A stretch of DNA of 44,484 bases, from assembly GCA_032718475.1 (NCBI GenBank), contig JAUCBJ010002228.1, forward strand, positions 1 through 44,484. Direction: 5' to 3'. The position numbers were made by a program, and so were the translations under genes. This DNA comes from Nemertoderma westbladi. Taxonomy: Eukaryota; Xenacoelomorpha; Nemertodermatida; Nemertodermatidae. Below the pieces are notes generated by a model. That model had not been told where the DNA came from, made no database searches, and saw nothing but the letters and a program-made list of their open reading frames with translations. Below are positions 10,166-21,834 of the stretch, one piece after another (the stretch's first letter is position 1; every line of letters starts with the position of its first letter).

Positions 10166-10690
10166 CGATCAGCGACCTCGAAAACTCCCGTAGCCCCGGA
10201 CTTCAGAAATATCAAACAAAAATCAATTTTTGTCAGTTTGAAATTTCATGCTACTGTACTTGACTTCTTCATCCCACCAGACAGGAACCAAAAACGATAA
10301 CGTTGTGATACCATGAAAAATTGTTAACGAGTTGAATCTTGATAAGCGACCTTGAAAACCCATGTATCTCCGGAATAATCCAACCAAAGACAAAACTTTA
10401 CTATTTGAGAGATTTGTCACTTGTACATTTCATGATGGGACATCAGATAGGCCCAAAAATGGTGGTTGCTCATTAGCAGAATTTTTTTAAATAATCTCAT
10501 CGTGATCAGCGGAAAACCTTCGGAATTATCCAAATACAACATTTTTTAGTTTGAAATTTCTTCTACTTTGTATTTTTCAGCCTAGGGAACCAGAATGGCA
10601 TCAAAAATGATGGTTGCAATGCCAGAAAATATTTTTAACGTGATCGTTTTATCGTGATCAGTGACATGACCCTTATATCGTCACAATTGT
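10166..10690 (+). repeat. Decayed tandem repeat, about three units of 165-175 bp
   Basis: Unit starts are visible as GATCAGCGACCTCGAAAAC (10166), GATAAGCGACCTTGAAAAC (10340), GATCAGCGGAAAACC (10503) and GATCAGTGACATGACC (10655), each followed by CCGGA..., AATTATCCAA, AGTTTGAAATTTC and GGAACCA-like blocks. A single related unit starts near 16263 (ATCAGCGACCCCGAAAACC). Confidence 0.65.
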
Positions 10691-11687
10691 AATCTTTCCA
10701 TTAAGAATTTTAATTAATTAATTTTAATTAATTTTAATTTAATTAATAATTTCTAATATGACCCGGGCCGATTACGTAGTAAAAATATCCCGGGCCAGAT
10801 AGGGTTAAGAATACACCTGGATGCAAACACGACTCCTGATGCCAACACGTCCTGGTACTGGTACTGACACCTTGTACACCAACATTCAGAGAACATTGTT
10901 TAATAATATGAATATTCCCATTTCATATCCGTTATCTACTTATGAGGCCTATACGTTATTGAAAAAGGTCCATTAAGGGCACCTGATTGCAACTGAAAAT
11001 AATAAAATTTCTTATAGTTTAAGGCTACAATTCCGTTTGTATTAACATTATCAGTGAATGAAAAAAAGTAAATTACAAACACATTGCGAAAATTGCACTG
11101 TGTATAGCGTTATTATGATTCTCGTTTTCTTATAACAGTCGCTGAACCTCGTGTAATAAACACACTCGGGTCTGAACGCTAAAAAGTGCTACATTTCACA
11201 AAAGCACAAAAGTTTAATAGTTAATTTTGTTGTTTATATGAAATATTTACATTATTTTTATTTTCATTCATTGTTTGGCAAACAATTTATTTTTTAAAAA
11301 TTTCATTTTGAAAATTTCTGGTGCCCAAAATATCATATTTTATTTTTCGTTGATCCACGCGTGAGAAACATGCTAAATTACTTTCCATTCAAAATATCAA
11401 TCCATTCTGTTGAACCAATTCCCCGAAGATGCACATTAAACGCATTGAGAAACGCCTAACAGACACCGTAACTGCTGTACTGCAGCTGCTATTAAAACTT
11501 TTACTTTCTAAAACTATGTAGGTACCGTAACGGTACCGTTTACGCTACCCAAAACGATCCCAATAACAATGATTGGGACAAAAATATACAATTATCTAAA
11601 CAAGGCGACATAATATGTGTTCCAAGTAAAAACAATATTAATTAATAGTAAATATGTAGGTAGACAGTATAAAATTTGTATTCTATT
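10691..11687. other. Spacer downstream of LPCAT3; possible piggyBac-like terminus at 10771-10808
   Basis: Positions 10771-10808 (ATTACGTAGTAAAAAT, then ATAGGGTTAA) are nearly repeated at 39570-39608. Read inward from the other side both begin TTAACCCTATCTGG or its variant, resembling a piggyBac-type end at a TTAA site. The rest is AT-rich. An AATAAA on the minus strand at 11286-11291 could serve LPCAT3, about 400 nt after its stop. Confidence 0.4.
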
Positions 11688-13103
11688 CTATTCGGTTTTA
11701 AGATTTGCTTGCGGGGCCGGTTTTTGTGCGAAAAACTTGTGCAGCAACGGGAAGGAGACGACCCAGAGGATGAAAGCGATCTGCATGAAGTAGTACATAG
11801 AGGAGAAGATGACGTGCCAGCGGATCTGTGTGAGAACGACGAAGTAGATGAGGGAGTAACCGCATACGGAAACAACCCAAAGACGACCGGCGAGGAAGGA
11901 GAACCAACGCATTGGCGTGGAGTTGAGGAACGTCTGGTTCATGTAGGGGAGGAACAAGGCCTTGGCTTGTCGTTCGGCGCGAACGCTAACCAACTCCATG
12001 ATGAAACAGAAGTAGTAACCGGAGAAGTAGCCGTGCCACGCGGCTATGTAGATAACCGAAACGGTGTGCGAGACTAACTGATTGTTTAAGAACTTGAGTC
12101 GCTTGTAGATGTACCTGCCGACCCACTGGTTGGTGTTCTTGTTGAAGGACGCGATGATGTGGTTGAGAGAGCTCGCGGACTCCCACAACCATACGTCGAT
12201 GTTCTCCAGGGCGTCCCACTTGGGCCGACCGTTCGCGTCGCGCCCGTTGTACGTCAAGCCCGAAAGCACGCAGCCGCCCTCGGCAATCAGCCAACACAAA
12301 AGGTATTTAGACAACAATATCTTATGCCATAAAATTATATAACCAAGTTTCCAGAGGAGAGAGTAACTTCTTAGGAATTCAAAGGAAAGAAGAAATTCCG
12401 TAGGTAATAACGGTGAGAATCCTAAGTAGGCGATCATATAGAGAATACCTAACCCAAAACGTTTCATACTGTGTTTCACTCTCGATGTCTCGAAAGATGG
12501 GTCTGCCGGGTCGCAGAAACGCCCGTCTATAAACTGTAGGTAACGAGTCATTGGGTACTGGGGTCCGACTGTCAGACTACCGAAAAAGTAGCAGTAACCC
12601 AGAGTCTCCAGCAGACTGGGCATCTGGGTCAGACAGGTGGTCCGCTGGTCCGGAGTCAGTAGCTCGGGGTTACGCTGCCCGTCGTAGACGTCGAAACTCC
12701 AACCAATCAGACGCATCGTAAGGATGCATTGCGTGGTCGTCCAGTTGACGTCGTAACCGGAAGTAGCTAGATTAACGTAGGCCCATCCCAGGTATGCCAT
12801 GTTGAATATAAAACTCAAAGCTAGACCCAACCGTGATCCTTTCGAGAATATCATAATGACGTAAGTGATTAAAATAGTTAGTAGAGAATGTATGACGTCA
12901 TTCTGGTAGTTGAACCAGGTTATTCCGATGCCAACGGCCGACATAAATAGGTGCTGCACGAGGGCGGGCCGTTTAAATACACCGACGCGAAACAGCAGCG
13001 CTATCGGGTAGATCGAGAATATCGTGAGCATTAACTTAGCCACAGAAACATCTAAACTTAATATCTCGGCGAACTTTACAACTAAAGCAAATTCTCCCAT
13101 CAT
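11688..13103 (-). CDS. LPCAT3: Lysophospholipid acyltransferase 5 (MBOAT family), intronless
   Basis: An ER multi-pass enzyme that transfers polyunsaturated acyl groups from acyl-CoA to lysophosphatidylcholine and related lipids in the Lands remodelling cycle. The 471-aa frame is complete and close to the vertebrate length. Diagnostic blocks run along the whole protein: YDVNWTTTQCILTMRLIG (about 117-134), SLLETLGYCYFFGSLTVGPQ (163-182), LSGLTYNGRD (280-289), IASFNKNTNQWVGRYIYKRL (317-336) and AAWHGYFSGY (354-363). The catalytic His is H357 and the MBOAT Asn lies in FNKNTN. About 8-11 hydrophobic helices are visible. The C-terminus lacks a clear KKxx. Two Met codons lie in tandem at the start; the first is taken. 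Vertebrate LPCAT3 has many introns; none is seen here. The gene is antisense inside the Ly6 intron and much GC-richer than its flanks. The other MBOAT paralogues fit less well. Confidence 0.9.
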   Translation of the reverse strand: MMGEFALVVKFAEILSLDVSVAKLMLTIFSIYPIALLFRVGVFKRPALVQHLFMSAVGIGITWFNYQNDVIHSLLTILITYVIMIFSKGSRLGLALSFIFNMAYLGWAYVNLATSGYDVNWTTTQCILTMRLIGWSFDVYDGQRNPELLTPDQRTTCLTQMPSLLETLGYCYFFGSLTVGPQYPMTRYLQFIDGRFCDPADPSFETSRVKHSMKRFGLGILYMIAYLGFSPLLPTEFLLSFEFLRSYSLLWKLGYIILWHKILLSKYLLCWLIAEGGCVLSGLTYNGRDANGRPKWDALENIDVWLWESASSLNHIIASFNKNTNQWVGRYIYKRLKFLNNQLVSHTVSVIYIAAWHGYFSGYYFCFIMELVSVRAERQAKALFLPYMNQTFLNSTPMRWFSFLAGRLWVVSVCGYSLIYFVVLTQIRWHVIFSSMYYFMQIAFILWVVSFPLLHKFFAQKPAPQANLKTE

Positions 13104-13334
13104 TGTTTGTTGTTATATTACTGTATTAATACTACCGGTATACTGATATAAAGATAAAAACACACTAGGCCTACTGCACTAGCTATTATAGCTAACTGCT
13201 AACCCTACTGACTGACCGTTCCGTGAGCGTGACCAACTACCACCAAAATAATAAAAACCATATACAGGTATAGGCCTACAGATATACTGATATAACGTCA
13301 ACTGAAATGGAAATCCAGAAATCAGTCTGTCTGT
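13104..13334. other. Region upstream of LPCAT3 (promoter side), no motif called
   Basis: Rich in TAGGCCTA and TACCGGTA palindromes. No TATA box or other defined core promoter element could be assigned. Confidence 0.4.
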
Positions 13335-14375
13335 CAGTTTAGTTTAGTTTAGTTTAATACGCCAAATGCAAATAAAAATGAATACATACAGGACAGCACA
13401 TAAATTCTTATAAAACACAATGAACTGGCAAATCTATAAGGATTCTACGCATATCACATATGCGTATATTTCTTTTATGAAGTACTGCAGGTAAGTTACA
13501 TACATTATAGGTACAAACATATAACATATTACAAACATAAATATACAATAATCAGATAGTGGGGTTCAAAATTATACGACGTAGATTGTAAGTAAAAACC
13601 ACAATGTTGATAATTTTACATATTGCAAGAATAAAAAAAATAAACATTAAAAAATTTAGTTGGCACGTTATGATTAAAATTTTTATATTAAGAACGATAC
13701 AGTAAAAACTTCGATGTCAGGATGTATGCAATAATATTAAAAAAAAAACAAATAAAAAATAATAAAAATAATAAAAAATACCGTGCACTTCATATGAAAA
13801 TATTAAAAACAAAGAACCTGATATTTAATTACGGGTTATATATTACGGGTTCCATAAGCATTAGCTTTCTTATACCCAAACTATTAAACATTAAACATTA
13901 AACATTAAACATTAGGCATAAGTAAAAATTGTAATTACAATGATACAAAAGTAAAATTTAATTTAATATAGGCCTAAGTACCGATGGAATGTAAACTGGG
14001 CAGTGGCAACTTGTCTAACTGGTATATCACTATAAATATTCATTTTGGATTTCATGGCACAATCAAGACGATTTTTAAATAAGTTTACACTACTGCACTA
14101 GGATTACCATGAAAATCTCGAGCATTAACAACATTCTCATCCAACATATTCCATAAGTTTATTACACGAGACGCAAAACTGTTAGTGTGGAACAGATGTT
14201 GACCCGCGGTGTTTCGTTTGTACAATGTCAGTGATGAACCTCTTGTCGAATATGAGTGACTCTGGCTTCTGACTGTCTGAGTTCAAAAAAGTTACTATAG
14301 TCTACGTTATCAAGTTTGTGAACAAACTTGTATGTTGATATCATATCCGCTCTAGCTCGTCTGTAAAGTTGAGCG
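13335..14375 (-). mobile_element. CR1/L2-like LINE, 3' end, decayed
   Basis: Reading down from 14375, the minus strand gives RRARADMISTYKFVHKLDNV, then after a frameshift SFASRVINLWNMLDENVVNA, then NRLDCAMKSKMNIYSDIPV ending at a stop near 13970. These are the usual C-terminal blocks of CR1/Jockey-type ORF2 proteins. A 3' UTR of about 600 bp follows. The element ends in a short AAACT-type tandem tail (13335-13355), as many of these LINEs do. There is at least one frameshift, so it is dead. It lies in the Ly6 intron, upstream of LPCAT3. Confidence 0.78.
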
Positions 14376-15622
14376 GTGAGCCGAGCCTAGTTAGTAGGCC
14401 TATAGCTGTATAGCATATATAGCTGCAGAGCTGTATCGTATAGTAGCCGGTAGGCTACCTGCGCTGTGAGAAGGCGTAAACTAATTAGGCCTACTGTGTA
14501 CTGAATAACTGAATTACTAACTGACTGAACTACCGGTATGGGCAGACCGGTACTGTAGTACAGATACATTTAGACAGTTCAAATTTGTTGATGTCTATGC
14601 CTACCGGTACTTATTATTACTGTATTACTGAATTAGGACAGTAGGATATTAGTCCTACTATGTACTACAGTACCGGTATTGTAGTCCAGTCTGCAGTATG
14701 CAGTACTACTATCTACTAACTCTCAGTGTAACTGGCTGACTGGTAGCCTATTCGATTCATTTAATTTGAAATGACGATGTCAGGTCAGCCAGTCAGGCTG
14801 CAGGTTCCCTTGGAAACCGGAAACTGGCTAAATCGGTGCAAACTTTAGTTTACCACGAATGCACGAAAGGCTTGTGAGTGCCACGAAGTAAGGTAGTCCT
14901 TAGCATAAGATAGCCTACCATAAATGTTTAAGTTTTCAAATAATTATATGCAATTTAATCGAATATAAAGAGTAAATTTATATATAACAAAAATTAATTT
15001 AAATTAAATATATTAATTAACAACAATTAATAGGCCTACAACAATTCAATTATGAATACATACTGAAATACTTAGATAAGGCGGGGAATTTAAAGTGTAT
15101 CAGCTGCGCTGTCTCCTAGCAACCATCCCAAACAATAACAAACCCACCCGGTTGTGGTACCGGTATTTCTGCCCTGTATCGATACGTATCTACCAAAGCG
15201 TGGCCAACTGGACGTCTGTAGAGTGATCCTCCCGAAGACACATCAAGCTTTTCTTCGATTTATAATTCAAATATGTTTATTTATATTTAAAAACAAAAAT
15301 AACAAATTAGTCCTAATTAATAATAAATACCGATTCATAGTGCACTCATCCATGCTTTATAAAGGCACCAGCACCACAGAGTATTTAACTAGTTATTGAT
15401 GTTTAATTAATATTTATATACTGTATTTAAATAGCTGGAGGAACAAAGTACTGTAAAAAAATTTACAGAAACCATGGGAACACCCCCAAATACAGTAGAA
15501 CACACTATCCAAAATTTATCTGTGCCTATAGGCACCCGGAATATGGATGAAAGCATCCCTTTTGTCTGCCCGTACCCGTAAAGTATTTTAGGACATTTAA
15601 CTATGTAATATAACTTCCCTAG
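14376..15622. other. Spacer with many short palindromes; no gene seen
   Basis: Several TAGGCCTA and TACCGGTA words. A CCACGAAGTAAGGTAGTCCTT motif at about 14880 is related to blocks in the hAT-like elements at 16905 and 28511. The stretch ends at the acceptor TTCCCTAG of the last Ly6 exon. Confidence 0.45.
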
Positions 15623-15831
15623 GTGAGGTATACATTGAGCGTTCGTGTGACGAAATGGGTCTCTGTAGTATTTGGGCGAACACCTGCGATCGCACCAACC
15701 CTGCCTACGAGTGCATGTTCTGTTGTTCCGACGATTATTGCAATGGCGCCACTAGCGTTAACTCCATGTTTACACTATTCGCCAATATTGCCATAGCAAT
15801 CACTACAGGATTAATTGTTGTAACCACGTAA
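15623..15831 (+). CDS. Ly6/uPAR-type protein, last coding exon
   Basis: Follows the acceptor CTTCCCTAG and enters in phase 1, matching the donor at 5897. It encodes GEVYIERSC, then DEMGLCSIWANTCDRTNP, then YECMFCCSDDYCNGA. The CC..DxCN ending is the hallmark of Ly6/uPAR domains. After it come a short linker and a hydrophobic tail of about 22 residues (MFTLFANIAIAITTGLIVV) ending at TAA, as expected of a GPI-attachment signal; a likely omega site is in the NGATSVNS segment. With the exon at 5769 it gives one complete domain of about 70 residues with the ten core cysteines plus extras. The specific paralogue cannot be named. Confidence 0.85.
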
Positions 15832-16736
15832 ACACTCACCACCAATATAATCATAGGCCATGTTAAATGTCTCTTAAAGGGCTGTTTCTTTTGTATATTT
15901 GTAGTAGATAAGCTTAGTTTTCTTCTTATTGTATCATTGTATTGCGTCAGATCATTACTCATACAGTAGTTATTACTGTATGTACACACACACATAAGGT
16001 GTACATGTACAGATATATTAGTATGATTAATTTGTATGCTTTTATGCGATTTTAACTCCAAAACACCGGCGTTGTTATCTTATTACATGTGGATGAAATT
16101 ACATTAGGTCTACTTTTTTTAATTATGGCTTTCCATATAAATATAATTTTGGGATATTTCTTTTCCGTATGACGGTCTGTCAATCAAATTGCAAGATAGA
16201 CAGAGAACAGAAGACAGACACACTAGATTCCAACATTGATTAAAACTGACATCGGAAATGAAATCAGCGACCCCGAAAACCCCCCAATGAAAGTTTTAGC
16301 TCGGTAGCGTGCATCCTTCGTGCCAGAAAATATTAAACGACCAGAACAGACAGCCAGTAATGACGGGAATGTTTAAACTTTGAGGGCAATCATTTCGAAA
16401 TAACATTTTCTATCACTAAATTTTATAGATAGACAACGCGAGAGCTAGATCAGAAGTTTGATCGTAGGCGCTCTACTGGTTAATGTTTATTGTGTTAGAG
16501 GCTGCGACAGTTTTTTTCTAAGTTCATTGGGTATTGGTAGGGTTACTATGGTAATTTTTTTTACACTCTCGCTCTGCATGTTCAGTGCGCGGCACCAGTC
16601 AAGCTGGCATTTATTTAATTGGTTCATAGATATGAGACATTAATAAAAACGAGACTGAAATAAAAATTAAGAACAATCATTTCTAAAAGTGGACTGTTAT
16701 GTCCCACAATTTAAAATAATTTAAAATACGGTCATG
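15832..16736. other. 3' flank of the Ly6 gene, no further gene seen
   Basis: Contains the likely Ly6 3' UTR and one unit of the 165-bp repeat near 16263. Short frames here overlap each other and look random. Confidence 0.45.
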
Positions 16737-16744
16737 CTTCACTT

Positions 16745-17872
16745 CAGGCCCGTATGGTGATCATAATATCTGGGGGGGGGGGGGGGGGCAGAGGCCAAAT
16801 CTGGGGGGGCAAACCTTTAACTGGGTTTGTGGAGACATACAGCAAAGAGAGAGTTAATTTAGTACATAAAAAGTCAATATTGTTGAAGAGCGTGTGGGGC
16901 AAGCCACGAAGTTGGTGGAGCCTTGGCGAACTGACACTGTTAAGGAGTACTGTATGTCAATAAAATGGCAAATAGTTGTTGACGTAACGATTTCATTAAC
17001 GTAACATTCAAATAACTTTGTCCGATTTAAAGCTGTCGAATTGAAAATTTGTAGGCATAAATATGTCCAAAACTTGACATTATTTAGCGACTTTTGACAC
17101 CAACAGTTCAGCAGTCTCCCGCTAGATGGCTACATGTCTAAGCATTAAATGTCCTCCTATTTCTTTGCTTTTAATCCGTTTTAGCGGAAACTTGGCAGAA
17201 TTGTACTAGACCATTTGCTGTGTCATTTAATCTTTTTCTGAGGTCTTAAATCGACTGCAGATTTCCAGACTGTGACCTAGACTGCCTCTAGGTGTAAAGT
17301 GATCAAGGGACATCTGCTTAGATTTTGCCAATATTTCTTTCGCGTTGGCACTTACATAAGTTTATATCACGTGCTGCGCGAAGGACCCCCTTCAGGTATA
17401 ATATGGTTATGGTTAAGTTACAACAAATTATAGATATGGATACCAGCGCAAGCAACCCTCAGCGCCTAGACTTTTAGCTGCAAGCTGGCTCCCAAATTAC
17501 AGACAAATAGACAATGGGTCAACAACAACCAACCCCTCCGTCCTGGTAGCCAATGAGAGAACCTGGAGCTTTCGGGTATTTTTTAGTAATTACAGGTAGG
17601 TAGGTCAATGTCATGTAGTATTATATAATTGGACCAAAATGGGATGGTAGGGAGTCAGGTCAGTGTGTAGAAGTGTGTATCCCATTATAAGTGTATCAAT
17701 GTGTATCCAATAATATTGATCAGTGGGGTCAACAACAACAATATTATTATTAATTAATTGTGAACAAGACGAGTGAATGATGTCTGGGGGGCAGTGGGAC
17801 TTGTCTGGGGGGGGCAGTGGGACTTGTCTGGGGGGCAGTGCCCCCAAAGCCCCCCCGCACGATACGGGCCTA
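16745..17872. mobile_element. hAT-like non-autonomous element, copy 1 (8-bp target duplication)
   Basis: Ends are CAGGCCCGTAT at the left and the complement of TAGGCCCGTAT at the right. Perfect 8-bp direct repeats CTTCACTT lie outside (16737-16744 and 17873-17880). An 8-bp duplication with CAGG termini is the hAT pattern. Both ends carry G-rich stretches next to the terminus; the left one is a 17-G run (16772-16788). No transposase frame. Homologous over its length to the inverted copy at 31294-32971, which proves mobility. Confidence 0.9.
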
Positions 17873-17880
17873 CTTCACTT

Positions 17881-19212
17881 TAAAAGGTACATTTCTGAGT
17901 TCGTATGTGAGTCTTACAAGTTTGCATTGCACAGATCCTCTGGAAGTGGATCGCCTGCTGCTAAACGACTGATTAGGGATTTATAGTCATAGTCAAAGTT
18001 CAAAAGAGAAGATAACGAGGGTAGCGAACATTTACCAATTTGTGCTCTTAATGAGCTCCGCAATCCGCAGTACTGCCTTAACGGTGCGTTCTGTTGCAGT
18101 GCTGATCGTAACACTGTAAACAGAAGTCCTAGAGAAGCTCTAGCTACCATTACTGATAGTCGCATAGAATCCATTAACTCATACATATATGAGCGAGTTA
18201 TTCGCATATCTCCCCAAGCATAACAGATTTCTCAAAATTTGACGGTGTTGCGCATCTATATTGTCAATTGATGTTGTTGACCGAGAACCCAAATGGAATC
18301 TAAGGCCATACATAATTTTTGGTTCAGCAATGGTTTTCCACAGTTTGGAAACAGTATTTATTTGGTACCATCATGGCGTACTTAAGTGTATTTAAGTATG
18401 AGTATTTAAGTATTTATTTAAGTAGGCCATGGTACCATCTTGTTGTCCAACATTTCTTATACTGTAGAACAGACTTGCTACAAACGCAAGTTCCCGATGG
18501 ATATCAATAATTATTTCCTTATCAGTAGCAAAGAGTTTTACACCAAGAAAGGTGATCTGATTCTTGCTTTGAAGTATATGTCCCAAAATATTGATCGTTT
18601 GAGGGCAATCTGATGATTTTATCCCATTCGGTTTGCAGACCATCCAGTCTGTTTTTGTTTCCTCTATGCCAAGCCCCACCTTGTTCACTTCATCGTTTAA
18701 AATGTTTGTTATAACTTGTAAATCCTTCGGAGATGTGCATAAAACTAAATAATCATCTGCGTAGTTTACTACTCCAAGCCACTGACATCCTATTGAACAT
18801 CCTATTCCATAACCCTCCAATTTAGTTATAATGTTCTGTGTATAGATGTTAAAGAACATAGGCGATAGAAGGGAGCCCTGCTTTACACCATTATTCACTC
18901 TAAAACCTACGGTATCAATTTGACCACCAAATTTGCAGTACAACATGCAAATTTCATAGTAGCTTGCAATGGGCCTCAGAAGAAAGGGGTTTATCATTTT
19001 CCGCAGATTGGAAAATAAACCAAGATGACTTACTCTGTCAAAGGCCGAGGAGAGATCAAGTTTACACAGATATACATGTGAATCCTTCCTTCTATAGTGC
19101 TCAATAATCTCCAACACACTTGCTACGACAGTATCAGTACCGATATGTTTCTTATAAGCAAATTGTGGGCTGAGTGAATGTGTTGCCCGTTGGGTAGATA
19201 TTATTTCTGATA
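17881..19212 (-). mobile_element. Non-LTR retrotransposon fragment with reverse-transcriptase domain, decayed
   Basis: From 19212 downward an open frame gives PQFAYKKHIGTDTVVASV, then motif A KLDLSSAFDRVSH, then VNNGVKQGSLLSP, then the catalytic motif C NYADDYLVLC, to a stop near 18392. After a frameshift the thumb-like part continues (AEPKIMYGLRFHLGSRS, then AQHRQILRNLLCLGRYANNS) and shifts frame again near 18200. The endonuclease half is missing; the upstream edge is a 21-G run (19213-19233). A clade near CR1/L2 is possible but not decided. The element is 5' truncated and inactive. Confidence 0.85.
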
Positions 19213-19353
19213 GGGGGGGGGGGGGGGGGGGGGAGACTTACAACGCAATATTAAATTCACCGAGACAGCCGCCCATATAAGAGGAAGAAAAAGGAATTAC
19301 ATTTAGTAAAATAGTTCCCTGAGCAACGCAAATTATAAACGCATTATAAATAA

Positions 19354-19359
19354 TTTATT
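19354..19359 (-). promoter_or_regulatory. Candidate polyadenylation signal of IVD
   Basis: AATAAA on the minus strand about 110 nt after the IVD stop. A second AATAAA overlaps the stop itself (19464-19469) and is a less likely site. Confidence 0.4.
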
Positions 19360-19468
19360 AGCACAAATACATTGAATCTACAATCTATAAGACGATAACA
19401 ATAAACATTTATAGAGAGATAGACAGAAGTGATATAAAGTAAATAAATAAAGTAAAGTTACGGTTTAT

Positions 19469-19791
19469 TTACTTATAAAGATCGTTGAAGTATCGACCAA
19501 TAATAATCCTCCGGACCTCGCTAGTCCCCGCACCAATCTCGTAGAGTTTAGCGTCTCTTAGCAACCGACCCACGGGGTAGTCGTTGATGTAGCCGTTGCC
19601 ACCCAGACACTGTATCGACTCCATGGCAACCCGGGTCGCGCTCTCCGCCGTGTACAGGATGACCGCGGCGCAGTTCTTCGCGTCTGCGTGCCCCCGGTCC
19701 ACGCTGCGCGCCACGCTGTACACGTACGCGCGGGACGCTTGTAAAGCAGTGAACATATCCGCCAACTTGCCCTGAATCAGTTGGAATTTTC
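19469..19791 (-). CDS. IVD: Isovaleryl-CoA dehydrogenase, exon 3 (C-terminus)
   Basis: Follows the acceptor CTCTTTTAG and continues the phase-1 codon of exon 2 to give [16 protein letters not shown]. It encodes the C-terminal acyl-CoA dehydrogenase helical domain, with [20 protein letters not shown] and [13 protein letters not shown], which are family signatures near the FAD and subunit interface. The stop TAA is at 19469-19471. A candidate polyadenylation signal lies at 19354-19359. Confidence 0.95.
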
Positions 19792-20188
19792 CTAAAAGAG
19801 AAATTATAATTTGTGTTAAAATCTGACGATCGAGTAAAAATGATGAAATAACTGGAGAAATCCCAATGTTTTTAATTAACATAAATTAAACAAAAAACAA
19901 AAATTAAAATTAAGTTGAAAACGGTTTCGATTAAATTCGTCTGGAAATAAAAATGTTAATATCGGTCTGGTAATGGAGAAGTATGGAGTGCATGAGGGGC
20001 TGTATGATAAAAATATACAAAGGATCTGAATAAACAAGGTTGGAGGAAAATAAATTATATGAAAGTCATATTATTAATAATTTATTATTAAAGCAAAATG
20101 TTACTGATTGCCAAAAAACTGAAAATCATGCAAACAACTTATATTTAAGAACTAACTTTTTACTGGGAAAAAAAACTACTTGCAAAAT

Positions 20189-20453
20189 GTCGCAGTGTCC
20201 GAGTGGATACGGCGCCTGAACTGCTTACACAATAGTGTTTGGTGGAGCAGGTTCGAATCCGACTAAAGGCTGTAGAAATTTCGCACTGTTGTGTCCCTAG
20301 GCAAGACACTTTAGACATTAGTGCCTACGTCAACCCAGCGGTATAATGGGAACCTGGCTTTGCTGGGGTAATGATAATAAAAGCGCTTTGAGTATGCCGA
20401 GCATAATAAAGCGCTATATAAATAACCAATATTATTATTATTATTATTATTAC
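20189..20453 (+). mobile_element. tRNA(Ser/Leu)-like SINE with a Deu-like core, in IVD intron 2
   Basis: The head has A box GTGTCCGAGTGGATACGGC, typical of class II (Ser/Leu) tRNAs, and B box GGTTCGAATCC. The central part TGTCCCTAGGCAAGACACTTT resembles the conserved Deu domain of SINEs known from echinoderms and vertebrates. The 3' part has AAAGCGCTTTGAGTA and AAAGCGCTATATAAATA, followed by an ATT microsatellite tail. It is antisense to the host gene. Confidence 0.75.
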
Positions 20454-20628
20454 TTTATTTTTTGTTATGTAAAAAAAATGAAGATCCATCAGTTACTTAT
20501 ATTTCTAAAGCTGAAAAGAAAATGTTGGGAGAATTTAATTTCAAACTGTCGAATACGAGATATTCCGAGGACTGTAGTGTAGAGAACCTACGGTATTAAA
20601 ATTAGTTAATTAATTAATATTAATTAAC

Positions 20629-21166
20629 CTATTGGTTGTCCAAACTGTTCCCGACTGTGGACGTAGGGGAGGACGTTATCCAAGGCGGACTGCATGATGC
20701 CCAAGGGACCGGCGGAAAGTACCAACCGTTCCACATCCAACCCGGACATAAGTACCCGCGCGCCGTTCCCAACCCCGCCGAGAACGTTCCCGCCGGGGAC
20801 CCTCACCGAGTCGAAGACCAATTCGCTGGTGTTGGAGCCGCGCATCCCGAGTTTATCGAGTTTGGGGGAGGCGGAGAAGCCGGGGGTTCCTCGCTCGACG
20901 AGGAACGCCGTGATCCTCCCGCTCGGGGGACCGCTCGTCGCGGTCGTCGCGTAGACCACGACGACGTCGGCGTCCGGCCCGTTGGTGATCCACATTTTGG
21001 TTCCGTTCAGGACGTAGTCGCCCCCGTCGGGGTCAGCCCGGGTCCGCATTGACATAACGTCGGAGCCGGAGCCGGATTCCGACATCGCCAACGCGCCGAA
21101 CGCGTCGCCCGAGATGAGGGACGGGAGGAATCGTTGTTTCTGTTCCGACGTGCCGTGTCGGTTGAT
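20629..21166 (-). CDS. IVD: Isovaleryl-CoA dehydrogenase, exon 2 (central domain)
   Basis: Begins after TTCTTCCCAG with [15 protein letters not shown] and ends REQFGQPIG at donor G|GTTAAT, phase 1. It contains the FAD-binding beta domain: [29 protein letters not shown] and [17 protein letters not shown]. In [16 protein letters not shown] the Glu (about residue 285 of the precursor) corresponds to the IVD catalytic base, which sits in this helix in IVD and not in the more C-terminal position used by most acyl-CoA dehydrogenases; this supports IVD over paralogues. Confidence 0.95.
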
Positions 21167-21277
21167 CTGGGAAGAAAAGTTAAATCATGTGCTAGTTGCG
21201 CTTCGATATTGGTTACCGGTACTAATGCAGATACGGTGGGGGGGGGGGGGGGGGGGTTTCAACGTAATCAAAACTCA

Positions 21278-21450
21278 TCCCTCTCCAAGGGAAATTCGAC
21301 GTAAATAACAGCTGATTACTCCCCAAAATAAAACTGAAACCTGTTCTATTGACTTTAGTTTATTGTTTTGGTTAAAATAACATGCCACCTTAACCTGCTT
21401 CTTTCCCTAAATTGAGAATATAAAATTGAGGCGGGATATTAACACTGCTC
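21278..21450 (+). repeat. Dispersed repeat family A, copy 2, in IVD intron 1
   Basis: Matches 36768-36935 (inverted) along its full length, including GAGGCGGGATATTAAC at the 3' side, and 4851-4995 for the central part. It lies just after a 19-G run (21238-21256). Confidence 0.7.
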
Positions 21451-21834
21451 AATAAATTCGTATTAAATATGAGAAATATCCACAACACCACACTGCCACA
21501 ACAACTAGAAGCAATTAATCACCGGTAACGCCTACAAATAAGCGCGGTCTGATAGAGAGGTCTGAAAGTGGAAAGAGGCCTGATAGGCTGAAAGTCCTGA
21601 AACGTACGTATAGCGCTGGTTCAACCCCCGGTGACGCGCTTTCTCATTTTTTCAATTAAAGTTTAAGTTAAAATTAATTACAGTTGCATTAACAGCTCAA
21701 CTCCAATTCATTTATTAATATCAATATATAAGCATAAGCATTCGTGACGTGACCAAAGTTACGTGACATAAACCTATTTCTTTGAGATTGAGTAACTTAA
21801 TTAGTAGGTAACTCTGTAATGATTAAAACCCCAC

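Noticed and set aside
11676-12342. Plus-strand and alternate-frame ORFs over LPCAT3
   Set aside because: Antisense and out-of-frame shadows of a well-matched LPCAT3 frame.
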